From: Rhizobium sp. RCAM05350
GTDB lineage: Bacteria > Pseudomonadota > Alphaproteobacteria > Rhizobiales > Rhizobiaceae
DNA length: 64,000 bases
Reading direction: 5' to 3'
Assembly (NCBI GenBank): GCA_024426085.1
Contig: CP087974.1
Location: 4,444,001 to 4,508,000, forward strand
The position numbers were made by a program, and so were the translations under genes. Shown here piece by piece: positions 18,891-30,534 of this stretch (within the stretch, counting starts at the first letter, position 1; every line of letters begins with the position of its first letter). Below the pieces are notes generated by a model. The model was not told the DNA's origin, did no database searches, and saw only the letters and a program-made list of their open reading frames with translations.

Positions 18891-20270
18891 TTAGTCGATG
18901 AATTCAACCGTTGTGCCGACGCTGACCATCTTGGCAAGCTCGGTTGCATCCCAGTTGGTCAGGCGCACGCAGCCATGGCTCTGGGTCTTGCCGATCTTCG
19001 AGGGCTCCGGCGTTCCATGGATGCCGTAGGTCGGCTTCGACAGCGCGATCCAGACCGTGCCGACCGGACCGTTCGGACCCGGCTGCAGGGTCAGGACCTT
19101 GTCGTTCTGGCCCTGCTTGAAGTTGATCTTCGGATTGTAGGTGTAGCCCGGGTTCAGCGCGATGCGATCGACCTGTACCGTGCCGGAGGGCGATGGTGTG
19201 TCGGACGAACCGATGGTTGCCGGATAGGCAGAAATCAGCGTGCCGGCCTCGTCATAGGCAAACACCTGCTTGCGGTATTTGTCAGCGACGATGCGCGCGA
19301 CTTTGCCCTTCTTGACCTCGCCTGGGTTGATGACCTTGATGATGGTGCCCGGGATGGTGAAGTCGATGCCGGGGTTCAACTCGCGCAGATAGGTCTCGTC
19401 CATGTGGAATTTCTCGCCCAGCATTTCCGTCGTCGAGGTGAAGGAGAGGCGTGGCAGGACTGCCTTGTGGGCATAGTCTTCCGGAATGGAGGCAACGTAA
19501 GGCCCGGCAGCATCGGCCGCGGTGATTGTGTAGGTGGTGATCGGTAGGCCGCCGGTGAAGCGCAGGCGTTCGAGAATGTCGTCGGTATTGTTCGGATCGA
19601 GTGTCTCGCCGGTTGCCTGCTGCCAGGCTTCGATCGCCTTGGTCACATTGGAACCGGTCTTGCCGTCGATCACGCCGGGAGAAAACCCTTCACGGTCGAG
19701 GAAGACCTGAAGCGCCGTGATTTCGGCGCTGGATTTCTTGGTGATCCGGGCCGCGGACGGCAGGGTCTGGCGCTCAGGCGCTGCTTCTTCCGGCGGCAGG
19801 GCCGCCATGTCGTTCTCGTCCTGCATCGGTAGGCTTGTCGGCAACTCCTGACGGTCGACGCTTCGCGGCGACGCATCGCGATAGTCCGGAATCGGAACCG
19901 GTGATTTCGCCGGGCCGCAGAATAGCCCTGATCGGTGAAGGCCGGATCAGAATAACCATAATCAGGATTGGTATAAACGTCGCGGTTGCGCTCGCGGCGG
20001 CGGACGTCATTGCCTTGACGGCCTGAGCCCATGACGGTCGCTGACAACATTGCCCCAGCTGTCGACCAGCACCGTGCGGCCGCGGCGGTCGCGCATCATC
20101 TGCACGTCGTTGGATCTGGGGATGTAATCGAGAATTTCACCCTGTGGCGTCACCAGAACCGAATTGGGCGGCAGTCGGCCAAAGCTGTCCTGTGCCTCGG
20201 CGGCAGTGGCAAGAGCGAGCACGCTGACGGCGGTAAAAAGGGCAAGGCGGGTTCTGGAAACGAACGTCAC
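18891..20270 (-). CDS. Exported L,D-transpeptidase (YkuD/ErfK) with peptidoglycan-binding region (two frame breaks)
   Basis: About 459 residues. Signal peptide at residues 1-26 (ending AAEAQ), an Arg/Tyr/Asp-rich linker, a PG_binding_1-like helical segment (ALQVFLDREGFSPGVIDGKT), a LysM-like stretch near FHMDETYLRELNPGIDF and a C-terminal YkuD domain with GTVWIALSKPTYGIHGT and the catalytic SHGCVRLTNWDA. It forms 3-3 crosslinks or attaches proteins to peptidoglycan. Frame breaks near 20045 and 19915, both in the low-complexity linker. Rhizobiaceae use many L,D-transpeptidases for polar growth, which fits the cell-wall theme here. Monocistronic and divergent from the DUF4432 gene. Confidence 0.88.
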
Positions 20271-20476
20271 GGTGAAACCTGTTGTCTGGCAGTTGAACTC
20301 GGGGCGTACAAATCAAATGGGACGGTAATATGAATAAACTGAATTCATTATGAACGGTTCCCTAAAATCCTTCGAATTCGGTGGGTTGCCCGTTTCTGGT
20401 AGGTGATGAGCCGCTTTCTTTGCGCTAGTTTGACGTGTAACCGATTCAACCGGTGGAGCACACGGGAGACCATACC

Positions 20477-21332
20477 ATGTCGATCAGGATATCCGGTGGC
20501 GATCGGGAAAATGACTTCCAGATTCTGCTCGACCGGCAGTCTGCCCTGGATATCGGTGCTTTCGTCGTCGATGGGGTCGATCTTTCGCCCGGCACCGCAA
20601 TTCCATCCGATGGCGACCGGCGCATCGACCATGCGCTACAGGGATTTTTCTTCACCTGCGGTCCGGACCATGTCCGCCACCCCGAGCCCGTCGAGGGAAG
20701 GGATGATGGGCGAACATTTCCGCTGCACGGATCGCTGTGCGGCACGCCGGTCGGCGAGAGCCAGATTTCGCAACCGGGGGAGCCGCCGAGCTGCATTGCC
20801 CGGACCGAGGTTCCGCTTGCGAACGGTGGAAAGGCCAGCGTTTCCCGGCGGTGGGCCGTCAGTACCGACAATCGGGGAGGTCACGCTGTCCGATCGGGTC
20901 ACGAACATGGGAGACAGCCCGTTTGCGCCGATGCTGATGTATCACATGAATATCGGCGGCTGGCTTGCGGGCGCGGAAACGCGGATCTGCGGAACGATGT
21001 TTGGAGACGAAAAGCGCGGCTGGCGATTCGGCGAGGGGGATCGTGCGCTTTTCTGTGTACCGGCGACGCCCGGTGCCGAAGACGGCTGGGCTCAAGTGGT
21101 TCTCGGGCCTTTCGAAGCTCTGGCCGGCCGTTCTCTGGTTGTTCGATTCTTCACAGGGACATTGCCGTTCCTGCAGATATGGCGTTGCCAAATCGGCGCA
21201 GCCAATGTCATCGGCATCGAGCCCGTTTCCCATCGGCTTGCCAAGCGGATCGAGCTTGCCGCCTCCGGCGAAATGCCGATGCTCGAACCCGGACAGGCAA
21301 TTGAATATGCCTTGGCGTTCCGGATCCGGTGA
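20477..21332 (+). CDS. DUF4432 (aldose-1-epimerase-like) family protein (one frame break)
   Basis: About 284 residues. Galactose-mutarotase-like beta-sandwich signatures: FFFTCGPDHVRHP, FPLHGSLCGTPV, VTLSDRVTNMGDSPFAPMLM with YHMNIGGWLAG, and a C-terminal IGIEPVSHRLAKR. The domain binds or epimerises sugars, but the substrate of DUF4432 proteins is uncertain. The frame breaks near 20865 (between RRWAVSTD and IGEVTLSD). ATG 20477 starts MSIRISGGDREND. A TIGR01244-type protein follows 73 bp downstream on the same strand. Confidence 0.72.
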
Positions 21333-21405
21333 GCCGCCTTTCCAATTGACGCTTGACACGGCCGGTCTTACATCAGTCCGGCCATTATTGTGAGGAAGGC
21401 TTCCC

Positions 21406-21744
21406 ATGGACATTCGCCAGATCAACGAAGAATATTCGGTTACCGGACAGATTTCCGTCGAGGATCTCGATGCGATCAAGGCGATGGGTTTCAAGTCCAT
21501 CGTCTGCCATCGCCCGGATTTCGAGCAGCCCGACCAGCCCCAGTTCGAAACGATCGCCGCCCGCGCCAAGGAACTCGGCCTCGATATCACCCACATCCCG
21601 GTCGGCCCGATGGGTGTGACCGCCGATGCCGTGCGCGAAATGGTTGATGCGCTGGATACGTTCGAGCGCCCGATGCTCGGCTATTGCCGCTCCGGTGCCC
21701 GTTCGACCAATGTCTACCAGCAGACCCAGCACATTCGCGGCTGA
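21406..21744 (+). CDS. TIGR01244/DUF442 phosphatase-like protein
   Basis: Intact, 112 residues. The dual-specificity-phosphatase-like loop GYCRSGARSTNVYQQ near residues 91-105 carries the Cys-x5-Arg signature. The fold also occurs as the N-terminal domain of Blh, an oxidoreductase of the beta-lactamase-hydrolase-like family linked to sulfide oxidation. Here it is a stand-alone protein. Starts MDIRQINEEYSVTGQ, with GGAAGG-like site upstream. A hairpin terminator follows. The true substrate is unknown. Confidence 0.8.
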   Translation: MDIRQINEEYSVTGQISVEDLDAIKAMGFKSIVCHRPDFEQPDQPQFETIAARAKELGLDITHIPVGPMGVTADAVREMVDALDTFERPMLGYCRSGARSTNVYQQTQHIRG

Positions 21745-21754
21745 TATCGTTTGA

Positions 21755-21788
21755 CGGCGCGCATCCTTCTGATTGCGCGCCGGTCTTT
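21755..21788 (+). terminator. Hairpin terminator between convergent genes
   Basis: Perfect 9-bp stem CGGCGCGCA / TGCGCGCCG with a 10-base loop, then GTCTTTTG, 11 bp after the DUF442 stop and before the convergent TPP-enzyme stop at 21801. Confidence 0.72.
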
Positions 21789-21800
21789 TGCTAATGAAAA

Positions 21801-23448
21801 CTAGCCGTTCCGGATCTGGCTCAGCGTGCGCGTCGGCGTGATCGCTTCCGGATCAAGCTTGATCTCGATGATCGACGGCTTGCCACTTTGGCGGGCGCGC
21901 TCGAAGGCACCGGCAAAATCCTCCGTCTTTTCCACCAGTTCGCCATGACCGCCATAGGCGCGGGCAAAGGCTGCGAAATCTGGATTGGTGAGGTCCGTGC
22001 CGCTCACCCGGCCCGGATATTCCCGTTCCTGATGCATGCGGATCGTGCCGTAAATGCCGTTGTTGATAACCAGCGTGATGATCGGCAGATTGTAGCGCAC
22101 GGCGGTGGCGAATTCCTGCCCGTGCATCATGAAGCAGCCGTCACCGGCAAAGCAGATCACTTCGCGGTCCGGAAACAGCTGTTTGGCGGCAACCGCGGCC
22201 GGCAGGCCGTAGCCCATCGAGCCCGATGTTGGTGCCGCCTGCGTGTTGAAGCGCTGGAAGCGATGAAAGCGGTGCAGCCAGGTGGCATAGTTGCCGGCCC
22301 CATTGGCAAAAATTGCATCCTTTGCCGTATTCGCCTCGATGTAACGCATGATCGGCCCCATCTGCACGTCGCCGGGGCCGGTTTCCGGCGGGGTGGACCA
22401 GGTGAGATACGCCTGATGCATTCTTGCCGTCCGTTCGGACTGACGATATGGCTGCGCCGGTTTCAGGGTGTCGAGCGCGGCTGCGAAATCGGCGGGTGCC
22501 GCGGCAATCGCCAGATCAGGGCGGTAGACCCCGGCCCAGCTCACCCGGGTCGGGATAGACATGCACCAGCGTCTGCTGCGGATAGGGCACGCCGAGCAGC
22601 GTATAGCCCGAGGACGGCATTTCGGAAAATCGTCCGCCGATCAACAGCACCAGGTCCGCTTTCATGGATTTCCTTGGCCAGTGCCGGATTGATACCTGAT
22701 GCCGACATCTCCGGCATAATTCGGGTGCAGATGATCAAACAGCATCTGACGGCGGAAGGAGCAGCCGACCGGCAGGTCGAAGCGCTCAGCGAAAGACTGG
22801 AACTCCTGAACGGCCTGTTCGCTCCAGCGCGTGCCGCCAAGAATGGCGATCGGTCGCTCGGCTTTGGCGAGCAATGTTTCCAGCGCCTGCATCTGGCTTG
22901 GGCCGGGATGGCTTTCCACCGGCTGATACGGCTTTGCGGAGACTGCCTCCGTCTTCTGCGTCAGCATGTCTTCCGGCAAGGTCAGGACCACCGGGCCGGG
23001 ACGGCCGGAGGTGGCGACAGCAAAGGCTCGGGTGACGAACTCCGGGATGCGTGTGGGGTCATCGATCTCGCCAACCCATTTGGCGATTTCGGTGAAGGCG
23101 CGGCGATATTCGATTTCCTGAAAGGCTTCGCGCTCGCGGGCATCGCTGGACCTGGCCGATGAACAGGATCATCGGGATGGAATCCTGGCGGGCGATATGC
23201 AGGCCGGCGGACGCATTCATGGCGCCCGGACCGCGCGTCACCATGCAGATGCCGGGTTCGCCGGTCAGCCGGCCCCAGGCGTCGGCCATCATCGCGGCGC
23301 CACCTTCCTGGCGGCAGACCACGACGTCGATATCGGTGTCGTAGAGTGCATCGAGCACGGCGAGATAACTTTCGCCCGGTACACAGGAGACCCGCCTGAC
23401 GCCGTTCGCCTTCAGTGCCTCAACGATCAATTCTCCGCCTGTCTTCAT
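21801..23448 (-). CDS. Thiamine-pyrophosphate-dependent enzyme, acetolactate-synthase-like (about four frame breaks)
   Basis: About 548 residues, three-domain TPP enzyme. N-terminal PYR domain (VSCVPGESYLAVLDAL, catalytic Glu in VVCRQEGGAAMMADAW, VTRGPGAMNA), central domain (RPIAILGGTRWSEQA) and C-terminal PP domain with CFAGDGCFMMHGQEFATAVRYN and VINNGIYGTIRMHQ, which binds TPP/Mg (GDG...NN). Acetolactate synthase, oxalyl-CoA decarboxylase and related enzymes share this form, so the substrate is open. Frame breaks near 23150, 22688, 22667 and 22540. ATG 23448 follows GGAGGAG. Genes for an EamA-type exporter and a hydrolase are directly upstream on the same strand, apparently as an operon (hydrolase, exporter, TPP enzyme). 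Confidence 0.85.
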
Positions 23449-23482
23449 GTCTGCTCCTCCCAAAGCACTTCAATAAAGTTTG

Positions 23483-24434
23483 TCAGATGGCTGGCGATAC
23501 CGGCGCGATACCCGCTGTCTTGTTCACCCGGCGCTCGCGCCAGATGATGTAGAGGCCGGAGCCGATGATAATGGCGATGCCGAGCCATTTCAGCGCGTCC
23601 GGCAGATCGCCAAACACCAGCCAGCCGAAGATCGTTGCCGAAACGATCTCCAGATACTGCAGCGGTGCCAGCACCGAGGCGGGTGCGGCGCGATAGGCAT
23701 AGACGCCGAGCACGCCGGAAATCGTTGCGGTGACGCCGACGCCCAGCAGATAGAGGCTGGCTGTGCTGTCCGGCATGACCGGGTCGAAAATTTCCGGAAC
23801 CGGTTCCGTCGCCGATATAAAGCAGTATGCCGCAGAATAGCGCGCCCCAGACGCCCGCATGAAACTGCATCGACCACGGGTCCTCGTTCTGCGCGACCAG
23901 GCGGGTGACCAGCAGAAACACCGCAAGCCCGAAGGCCGAGACAACAGGCAAAAGTGCGATCCAGCCGACTTCCTGCATGCTCGGCTGGATGACCAGCAGG
24001 GCTCCGAAAAAGCCGACGGCACAGGCGGTGTACCGCCTCCAGCCGATGGTTTCCTTGAGGAAGATACTGCCGAGGATGGTCAGAATGATCGGCTCGACAA
24101 AGAAGATGGCGATGGCGTCAGCGACCTCCATCGCCTTCAACGTGGTGATGAACGACAGCATCGTGACGACCAGCAGCCCACCGCGCAGCATATGCAGCCC
24201 GGTTCTCCTCCAGGTCAGATCGAAAAGCGTGCCCTGCACGATGACGATCGGCAGAATGAAGATCATTTGCAGCACAAAGCGGACGGCAGTGATTTCCGCC
24301 GATGGAACGGTAGTGATTGCCAGTTTTGCGAAGATATCGATCAGTGGCGAAATCAGCACCACGATGACCATCAGGCCGAGACCTAAGGAAACGTCGTTGC
24401 TGCGTGTGGCAGATTGTCTGGGGATACCGGTCAT
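23483..24434 (-). CDS. EamA/DMT-family metabolite exporter (one frame break)
   Basis: About 316 residues with ten predicted membrane segments in two EamA repeats (e.g. VSLGLGLMVIVVLISPL; FFVEPIILTILGSIFLKETI; SLYLLGVGVTATISGVLGVY). DMT transporters export amino acids, sugars or drugs. The frame breaks near 23818, in the loop between repeats, after FCGILLYI. ATG 24434 (MTGIPRQSATRSND). The stop lies 34 bp before the TPP-enzyme start, and the hydrolase gene ends 8 bp upstream of its start. Substrate unknown. Confidence 0.85.
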
Positions 24435-24442
24435 GCTTTCGC

Positions 24443-25378
24443 TCAAGCCTGCTGTTCCACGACAGAGAGGCACCAGCCGGCAAAGTCCCGCATGGCGCCA
24501 TCGCGTTCCGTTTCGTTCAGGGTTTCGTGGCGCATGGTGGGATAAACCACTGTCGTCACTTGCTTCAGCCCCGTTTTCTGCATGCGCTGCGCCAGCCATG
24601 AGATTTCCCGGCCGCCATTGGTGGCTGGATCCTGCCCGCCGCCGACAAGGTGGATCGGCAGGTTCTGCGGCAGCCTGCGCAGCCGGTCCGTTCTTGCTCC
24701 GACGAAGGTCAGCTTGAACAGGTCGATCCACATCGAAACACTCGCATCGAAACCGCAGAGCGGGTCGTCGATGTATTTTGCCACTTCCACCGGGTCGTGC
24801 GACAGCCAGTCATAGTCTGTCTTGCGGTTGGGGATCGATTTGGCCCAAACGCCGAAGGTCAGCTTCGACAGCAGTCCGCTTGGTACATCGGAGCCTTTCA
24901 GCATCTTCTCGATGGCGAGGACGATTTGCGCTGCGCGTCCGGCAAAGCCCGGATCGAAATTCGAATTCCAGATGGCCAGTCCGTCGTAAAGGCCCGGATC
25001 CTCTTCAGCGGCGTTCAGGGCGATCAGGCCACCCATGGAATGACCGAACAGGATGATGGGAAGGCCCGGATGCCGGCTTGCGGCCATGGCGCGCATCGCT
25101 CGGATGTCATCGACGACCTTGGCTGCTCCTTGCGATTGCGCATAACGGCCGAGTGGTGCATCGGCAGCTTTGGTTGCGCCGTGGCCGCGATGATCGTGTG
25201 CATAGACGTTGAAACCGTAGGCCGCCATGACCTCGGCGAAGCGGGCATAACGGGCTGAATGTTCGGCCAGCCCGTGGCTGACGATCAGCACACCTTTGTG
25301 CGGGCCGCCGGCCGGCCAGTGGCGCCAGGCAAGGGCGGCTCCGCTCGGGCTTTGCAACGTTTCGACCTTGGCGAACAC
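24443..25378 (-). CDS. Alpha/beta hydrolase, lysophospholipase/monoglyceride-lipase type
   Basis: Intact, 311 residues, serine hydrolase_4 family. Oxyanion segment LIVSHGLAEHSARYARFAE, DHRGHGAT, nucleophile elbow FGHSMGGLIAL (Ser near residue 118), acid in HLVGGGQDPATN and catalytic His in YPTMRHETLNE near 288. Probably cytosolic and acting on lyso- or monoacyl lipids, since no signal peptide is seen. First gene of the hydrolase/exporter/TPP-enzyme operon. Substrate is inferred from the family only. Confidence 0.9.
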   Translation of the reverse strand: MFAKVETLQSPSGAALAWRHWPAGGPHKGVLIVSHGLAEHSARYARFAEVMAAYGFNVYAHDHRGHGATKAADAPLGRYAQSQGAAKVVDDIRAMRAMAASRHPGLPIILFGHSMGGLIALNAAEEDPGLYDGLAIWNSNFDPGFAGRAAQIVLAIEKMLKGSDVPSGLLSKLTFGVWAKSIPNRKTDYDWLSHDPVEVAKYIDDPLCGFDASVSMWIDLFKLTFVGARTDRLRRLPQNLPIHLVGGGQDPATNGGREISWLAQRMQKTGLKQVTTVVYPTMRHETLNETERDGAMRDFAGWCLSVVEQQA

Positions 25379-25572
25379 CCCTTTGATCCTCCCAGGCGAA
25401 GTTCCTGCACTTAACCGCTATCAACTTGATTTAACAGCCAAAGGCAACCGGCGCTTGGTGTTTGTTTGGCATCAGGTCAGAAAAGAATCGACCGGGCATG
25501 AATTCCAGGTTGCAATTTTCCTGTTTTAGCCCCTAAATGATCGCGTTTTGTTCTCGTTTTAGGGAGGCCGTC

Positions 25573-26340
25573 ATGCAAGGAAATGTGAGTGCTCGCTTTG
25601 TACCAATTCTGCATCGCCTGGGGTTGATCATACTTGCTGGGATATTTGCTTCATCGGCCTTCGCCGAGGAAAAAGCCCTGTCGGCCAAAGGCAAGACCGA
25701 GTATATTTTCGCCGTTAGTTGGCAGCCGGGATTTTGCGAGACCCGGCCGAAGCGCAGGGAGTGTGCGGGGCAGACCTCTGAGCGCTACGATGCGACGCAT
25801 TTTTTCCCTGCATGGCCTGTGGCCGATGAAGAAAAGCTATTGCGGTGTATCTGCGGATATCAAAGGCGCGACCGCAAGGGCGACTGGTTGGAGTTGCCGC
25901 AACTGGCCATGGCGGAGGAGACTGCTGCCAAGCTGATGGTGGCTATGCCGGGAACGCAGTCGGGGCTCGACCGGCACCAATGGCTGCGTAGCGGCACTTG
26001 CCACGGCGGCACGGCGCAAGACTATTATTCCGTGCAGCTTCGTCTTCTCGAGGAAATCAATGGCTCGGCGGTGCGTAGTTTGTTTGCCGATCGGATCGGG
26101 GCGGGATGTGACGGAAGGCGAGGTCAAGCAGGCCTTTGACGAAAGCTTCGGCAAAGAAGCGGGCGACCGCGTCAGGATGCGTTGCCAGAAAGCGGGGCGC
26201 GTAGCGTCATCACCGGGCTGACGATCGGTCTTTCGGGCGATATTTCGGCCAATGCAGGCCTTTCAACTTTGATCCTTGCCGCCGGTGATACCGATTTCAA
26301 ATGTGCAAAAGGGATCGTCGATGCAGCCGGCATTCAGTGA
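25573..26340 (+). CDS. Ribonuclease T2-family secreted RNase (about four frame breaks)
   Basis: About 255 residues. ATG 25573 opens MQGNVSARFVPILHRLG, then hydrophobic LIILAGIFASSAFAEE, a Sec signal. RNase T2 landmarks: SWQPGFCE, the first catalytic site FSLHGLWP (active His), then RHQWLRSGTC for the second catalytic site. There the usual His-Glu-Trp is His-Gln-Trp, so the conserved Glu appears replaced by Gln. Frame breaks near 25805 (surplus T in a T-run before SLHGLWP), 25868, 26097 and 26200. C-terminus LILAAGDTDFKCAKGIVDAAG has a conserved Cys. Periplasmic or extracellular RNA hydrolysis is expected. Monocistronic; divergent from the hydrolase gene. Confidence 0.82.
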
Positions 26341-26432
26341 ATGGCGCTGTTAAAGCGAGTTTCTTCATTGCTCCGCCGGGATAATTCGCCTACATAGCGG
26401 GCAAAATCCCATCCCGTCGGAGCAGTCTCTCT

Positions 26433-28083
<1,651 letters not shown>

Positions 28084-28150
28084 ACAAAGGCGGGCTTCAC
28101 CGCCTGCACAGCAGCGCGAGGCAGTTTCTGGCTTCGCTGCTTTAAACAGA

Positions 28151-28178
28151 AAAAGGCGGTCCGTTCGGACCGCCTTTT
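28151..28178 (+). terminator. Rho-independent terminator after ettA
   Basis: Perfect 12-bp stem AAAAGGCGGTCC / GGACCGCCTTTT with a 4-base loop, T-run inside the 3' arm, 68 bp after the ettA stop. Confidence 0.93.
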
Positions 28179-28234
28179 CATGTCCTGTTGCCTGTTGCTA
28201 ACGCCACATTTCAACTTGCAGAAAATCAGAAAAT

Positions 28235-28256
28235 CACATAAACATATCTTTATGTG
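28235..28256 (+). promoter_or_regulatory. 22-bp near-perfect palindrome, likely operator of the metF-linked regulator
   Basis: The half sites CACATAAA and TTTATGTG flank a 6-base centre (CATATC), with one mismatch pair. It ends four bases before the ATG at 28260. It is well placed for autorepression by the ArsR-type protein encoded next. SahR/SamR-type SAM-responsive ArsR regulators use A/T-rich palindromes of this general form; identity to their consensus is recalled, not checked. Confidence 0.6.
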
Positions 28257-28259
28257 TTG

Positions 28260-29300
28260 ATGGGGTTGACGATGGCGCGAGAGCACGGGTTGGGGCTGGA
28301 TGAGTTGGTCGATGTGCTGAAGGCGGCAGGCGAGCCGACGCGCATGCGTCTTTTGGCGCTCCTGGCTGCCGGCGACCTGACCGTCACCGATCTTACTGAA
28401 ATTCTTGGTCAATCGCAGCCCCTGAATTTCCCGCCATCTGAAGCTGCTTGCCGAAGTCGCACTGATCGACCGTTATCAGGAGGGCGCCTGGGCCTATTTT
28501 CGCCTGAGAGGCGAGGGGGCAGGCGTTGCGCTGGTCGCGGATCTGCTTTGGCCTCCGATATCGCGGATGCGGTGCTGAGGCGCGACGGCGAACGGCTGGT
28601 GGCGCTGAAGCAGGCGCGCTCGGAGAAGGCGCAGGACTATTTCAGCCGCAATGCCGCCGAATGGGATGAGTTGCGCCGCCTGCATGTCAGCGAAGCGGAT
28701 GTGGAGGCAGCACTGAAGAAGATGGTCGGTACCGAGCCGGTTGATGGCCTACTCGATCTTGGCACCGGTACCGGCCGCATCCTTCAGCTTTTCGAAGGCC
28801 TTTATCGCCGTGGTGTGGGTGTCGATGCCAGCCGCGACATGCTGGCCGTGGCCCGCGCCAATCTCGATCGCGCCGGCATCACCAAGGCCTCAATCCGGCA
28901 TGGCGATATCTTCAACCTGCCGCTGGACGGCCGGCAGTTCGATCTCGTCACCATCCATCAGGTCCTGCACTTCCTGCAGCAGCCGCAGGCGGCGATTGCC
29001 GAGGCTGCCCGCATGCTTGTGCCCGGCGGTCGGCTGGCGATCATCGATCTAGCGCCGCACACGCTGGAATATCTGCGTGACGAGCATGCGCATATGCGTC
29101 TCGGTTTTTCGCGCCAGACGATGGCCGACTGGCTGGAGAAGGCCGGGCTAACCGTCGAGGAGACGGTGGACCTGACCCCGGACACGGATCGTGACCGGCA
29201 GCTGACGGCAACGATCTGGCTTGCCTGCGACCAGCGGCAGGCGGCTACAATCGAAACACCCGAGGGCAAGAGCGCTCTCGCCTATGCCGGGAGGACATGA
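28260..29300 (+). CDS. ArsR-family regulator fused to SAM-dependent methyltransferase domain (about three frame breaks)
   Basis: About 346 residues. N-terminal winged helix: DELVDVLKAAGEPTRMRLLALLA, DLTVTDLTEILGQSQP, RHLKLLAEVALIDRYQEGAW. C-terminal class-I methyltransferase fold: LLDLGTGTGRILQLFEG, GVDASRDMLAVARANLD and HGDIFNLPL. Such fusions (SahR/SamR group) sense S-adenosylmethionine or S-adenosylhomocysteine and repress methionine-cycle genes. Frame breaks between 28420 and 28435, and near 28550. Start ATG 28260 or 28272; GTG 28254 would overlap the palindrome. The next gene, metF, begins 2 bp after its stop, so the two are co-transcribed. Confidence 0.82.
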   Translation: MGLTMAREHGLGLDELVDVLKAAGEPTRMRLLALLAAGDLTVTDLTEILGQSQPLNFPPSEAACRSRTDRPLSGGRLGLFSPERRGGRRCAGRGSALASDIADAVLRRDGERLVALKQARSEKAQDYFSRNAAEWDELRRLHVSEADVEAALKKMVGTEPVDGLLDLGTGTGRILQLFEGLYRRGVGVDASRDMLAVARANLDRAGITKASIRHGDIFNLPLDGRQFDLVTIHQVLHFLQQPQAAIAEAARMLVPGGRLAIIDLAPHTLEYLRDEHAHMRLGFSRQTMADWLEKAGLTVEETVDLTPDTDRDRQLTATIWLACDQRQAATIETPEGKSALAYAGRT

Positions 29301-29301
29301 C

Positions 29302-30229
29302 ATGCCGATACACACCCTTTACCCGGCCGAACGCGGAAACCTGCGGCTTTCCTTCGAGTATTTCCCACCGAAAAACGACGATATGGAAGCCCAGCTGTTC
29401 CAGACCGTCGCGGCGTTGTCTGCCTTCGATCCCGCCTTCGTGACGATGACCTATGGCGCAGGCGGCTCCACCAAGGCGCGTTCGCTGACCGCTGTGCGGC
29501 GGATGATCCATGACGAGGGTATTGCCAATACTGCCGCGCATCTGACTTGCGTGGGGGCGACCAAGGCAGAGGTCGATGCTGTCGTCTCCGAATTCATCGA
29601 CAATGGCGTGCATCATTTCGTAGCCCTGCGCGGCGATCCGCAGGGTGGTATCGGCATGCGCTACGAGCCGTTTGCGGGTGGTTACGAAAATGCCGCAGCG
29701 CTGGCGGCAGCAATTCGGGCGAAGGGGGATTTCGAGATTTCTGTGTCCGCCTATCCGGAAAAACACCCGGAAAGCCCGGATGTCGATGCCGATATCGATA
29801 TGCTGAAGCGTAAGGTCGACAACGGTGCGACGCGGGCGCTCACCCAGTTCTTCTTCGATAACAATGATTTCGAGCGCTATCTTGAGCGTGTCAGGCGCGC
29901 GGGCATCAATATTCCGATCGTACCCGGGATCATGCCGATCAACAATCTGGCTGGTATCAGCAAGTTCGCCGGGCTGTGCGGTGCAAGGGTTCCCCGACGC
30001 GATCGTTACGCGGCTGGTCCATCTCGATGAAAGCCCGGAAGAACGCTTCAAGGAGGCGACCCATATCGCAGCCGAGCAGATCGTCGATCTGAGTGGCGCG
30101 GCCTTCAGTGATTTCCATATCTACACGATGAACCGGTCGCCGCTGGTGGAAGCGGTTTGCGATCTGGTTGGATTTGAACGGGTGGCACCGGCTACGGTCC
30201 AGTCCCGGTCCGCAGGTGCGGCTGCCTGA
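29302..30229 (+). CDS. metF: 5,10-methylenetetrahydrofolate reductase (one frame break)
   Basis: About 308 residues. Reduces methylene-THF to methyl-THF for methionine synthesis, FAD enzyme of TIM-barrel type. Signature segments are SFEYFPPKNDDMEAQLF with the catalytic Glu, FVTMTYGAGGSTKARS, FVALRGDPQGG, ISVSAYPEKHPESPD and TQFFFDNNDFERYL, and the C-terminal FHIYTMNRSPL. The frame breaks near 29983 (TGCG[G]TGCAAGG, one surplus G before GFPDAIVTRL). ATG 29302 follows GGAGGACATG. Placed directly after the SAM-type regulator and ended by a terminator hairpin, so it is probably the main target of that regulator. Confidence 0.94.
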
Positions 30230-30258
30230 GAGGGGGAGCGACGAACCGTCGGCAATAG

Positions 30259-30296
30259 AAAAAGCCCTTGAGACCGGACGGTTTCAAGGGCTTTTT
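30259..30296 (+). terminator. Rho-independent terminator after metF
   Basis: 17-bp stem (AAAAAGCCCTTGAGACC with its complement, one G-T pair) around a 4-base loop, ending in TTTTT, 30 bp after the metF stop. Confidence 0.92.
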
Positions 30297-30414
30297 GTCT
30301 TTCGCAGCTTTAGGTTTGCGGTCCTTCGTGGAGCGTCTTGCCTGGCTGGATTTTGCTGCAATGGATTGCGGTTTTAAAGTCCTTCTGCATCGACTGGACT
30401 GTTTGCTGACGCTT

Positions 30415-30492
30415 TCAGATGAAAAGCATCGTTGCGACAAATACGAACGCTGCACTTATCATGAGGACATTCAACGAATGTGTCATTCCCAT
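30415..30492 (-). CDS. 25-residue single-span small membrane protein
   Basis: Reading frame of 25 codons with a strong AAGGAGG ribosome binding site seven bases upstream of the ATG at 30492. The peptide starts MGMTHSLNVLM and continues as one hydrophobic helix (ISAAFVFVATMLFI) to the stop. The perfect Shine-Dalgarno spacing and clean hydrophobic pattern support a real gene. I recall similar short membrane peptides in rhizobial genomes but cannot verify it here. It is convergent with metF. Confidence 0.62.
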   Translation of the reverse strand: MGMTHSLNVLMISAAFVFVATMLFI

Positions 30493-30534
30493 AACCGGCC
30501 CTCCTTGCGTTGACCTCCGGAAGATAGGGGGAAA

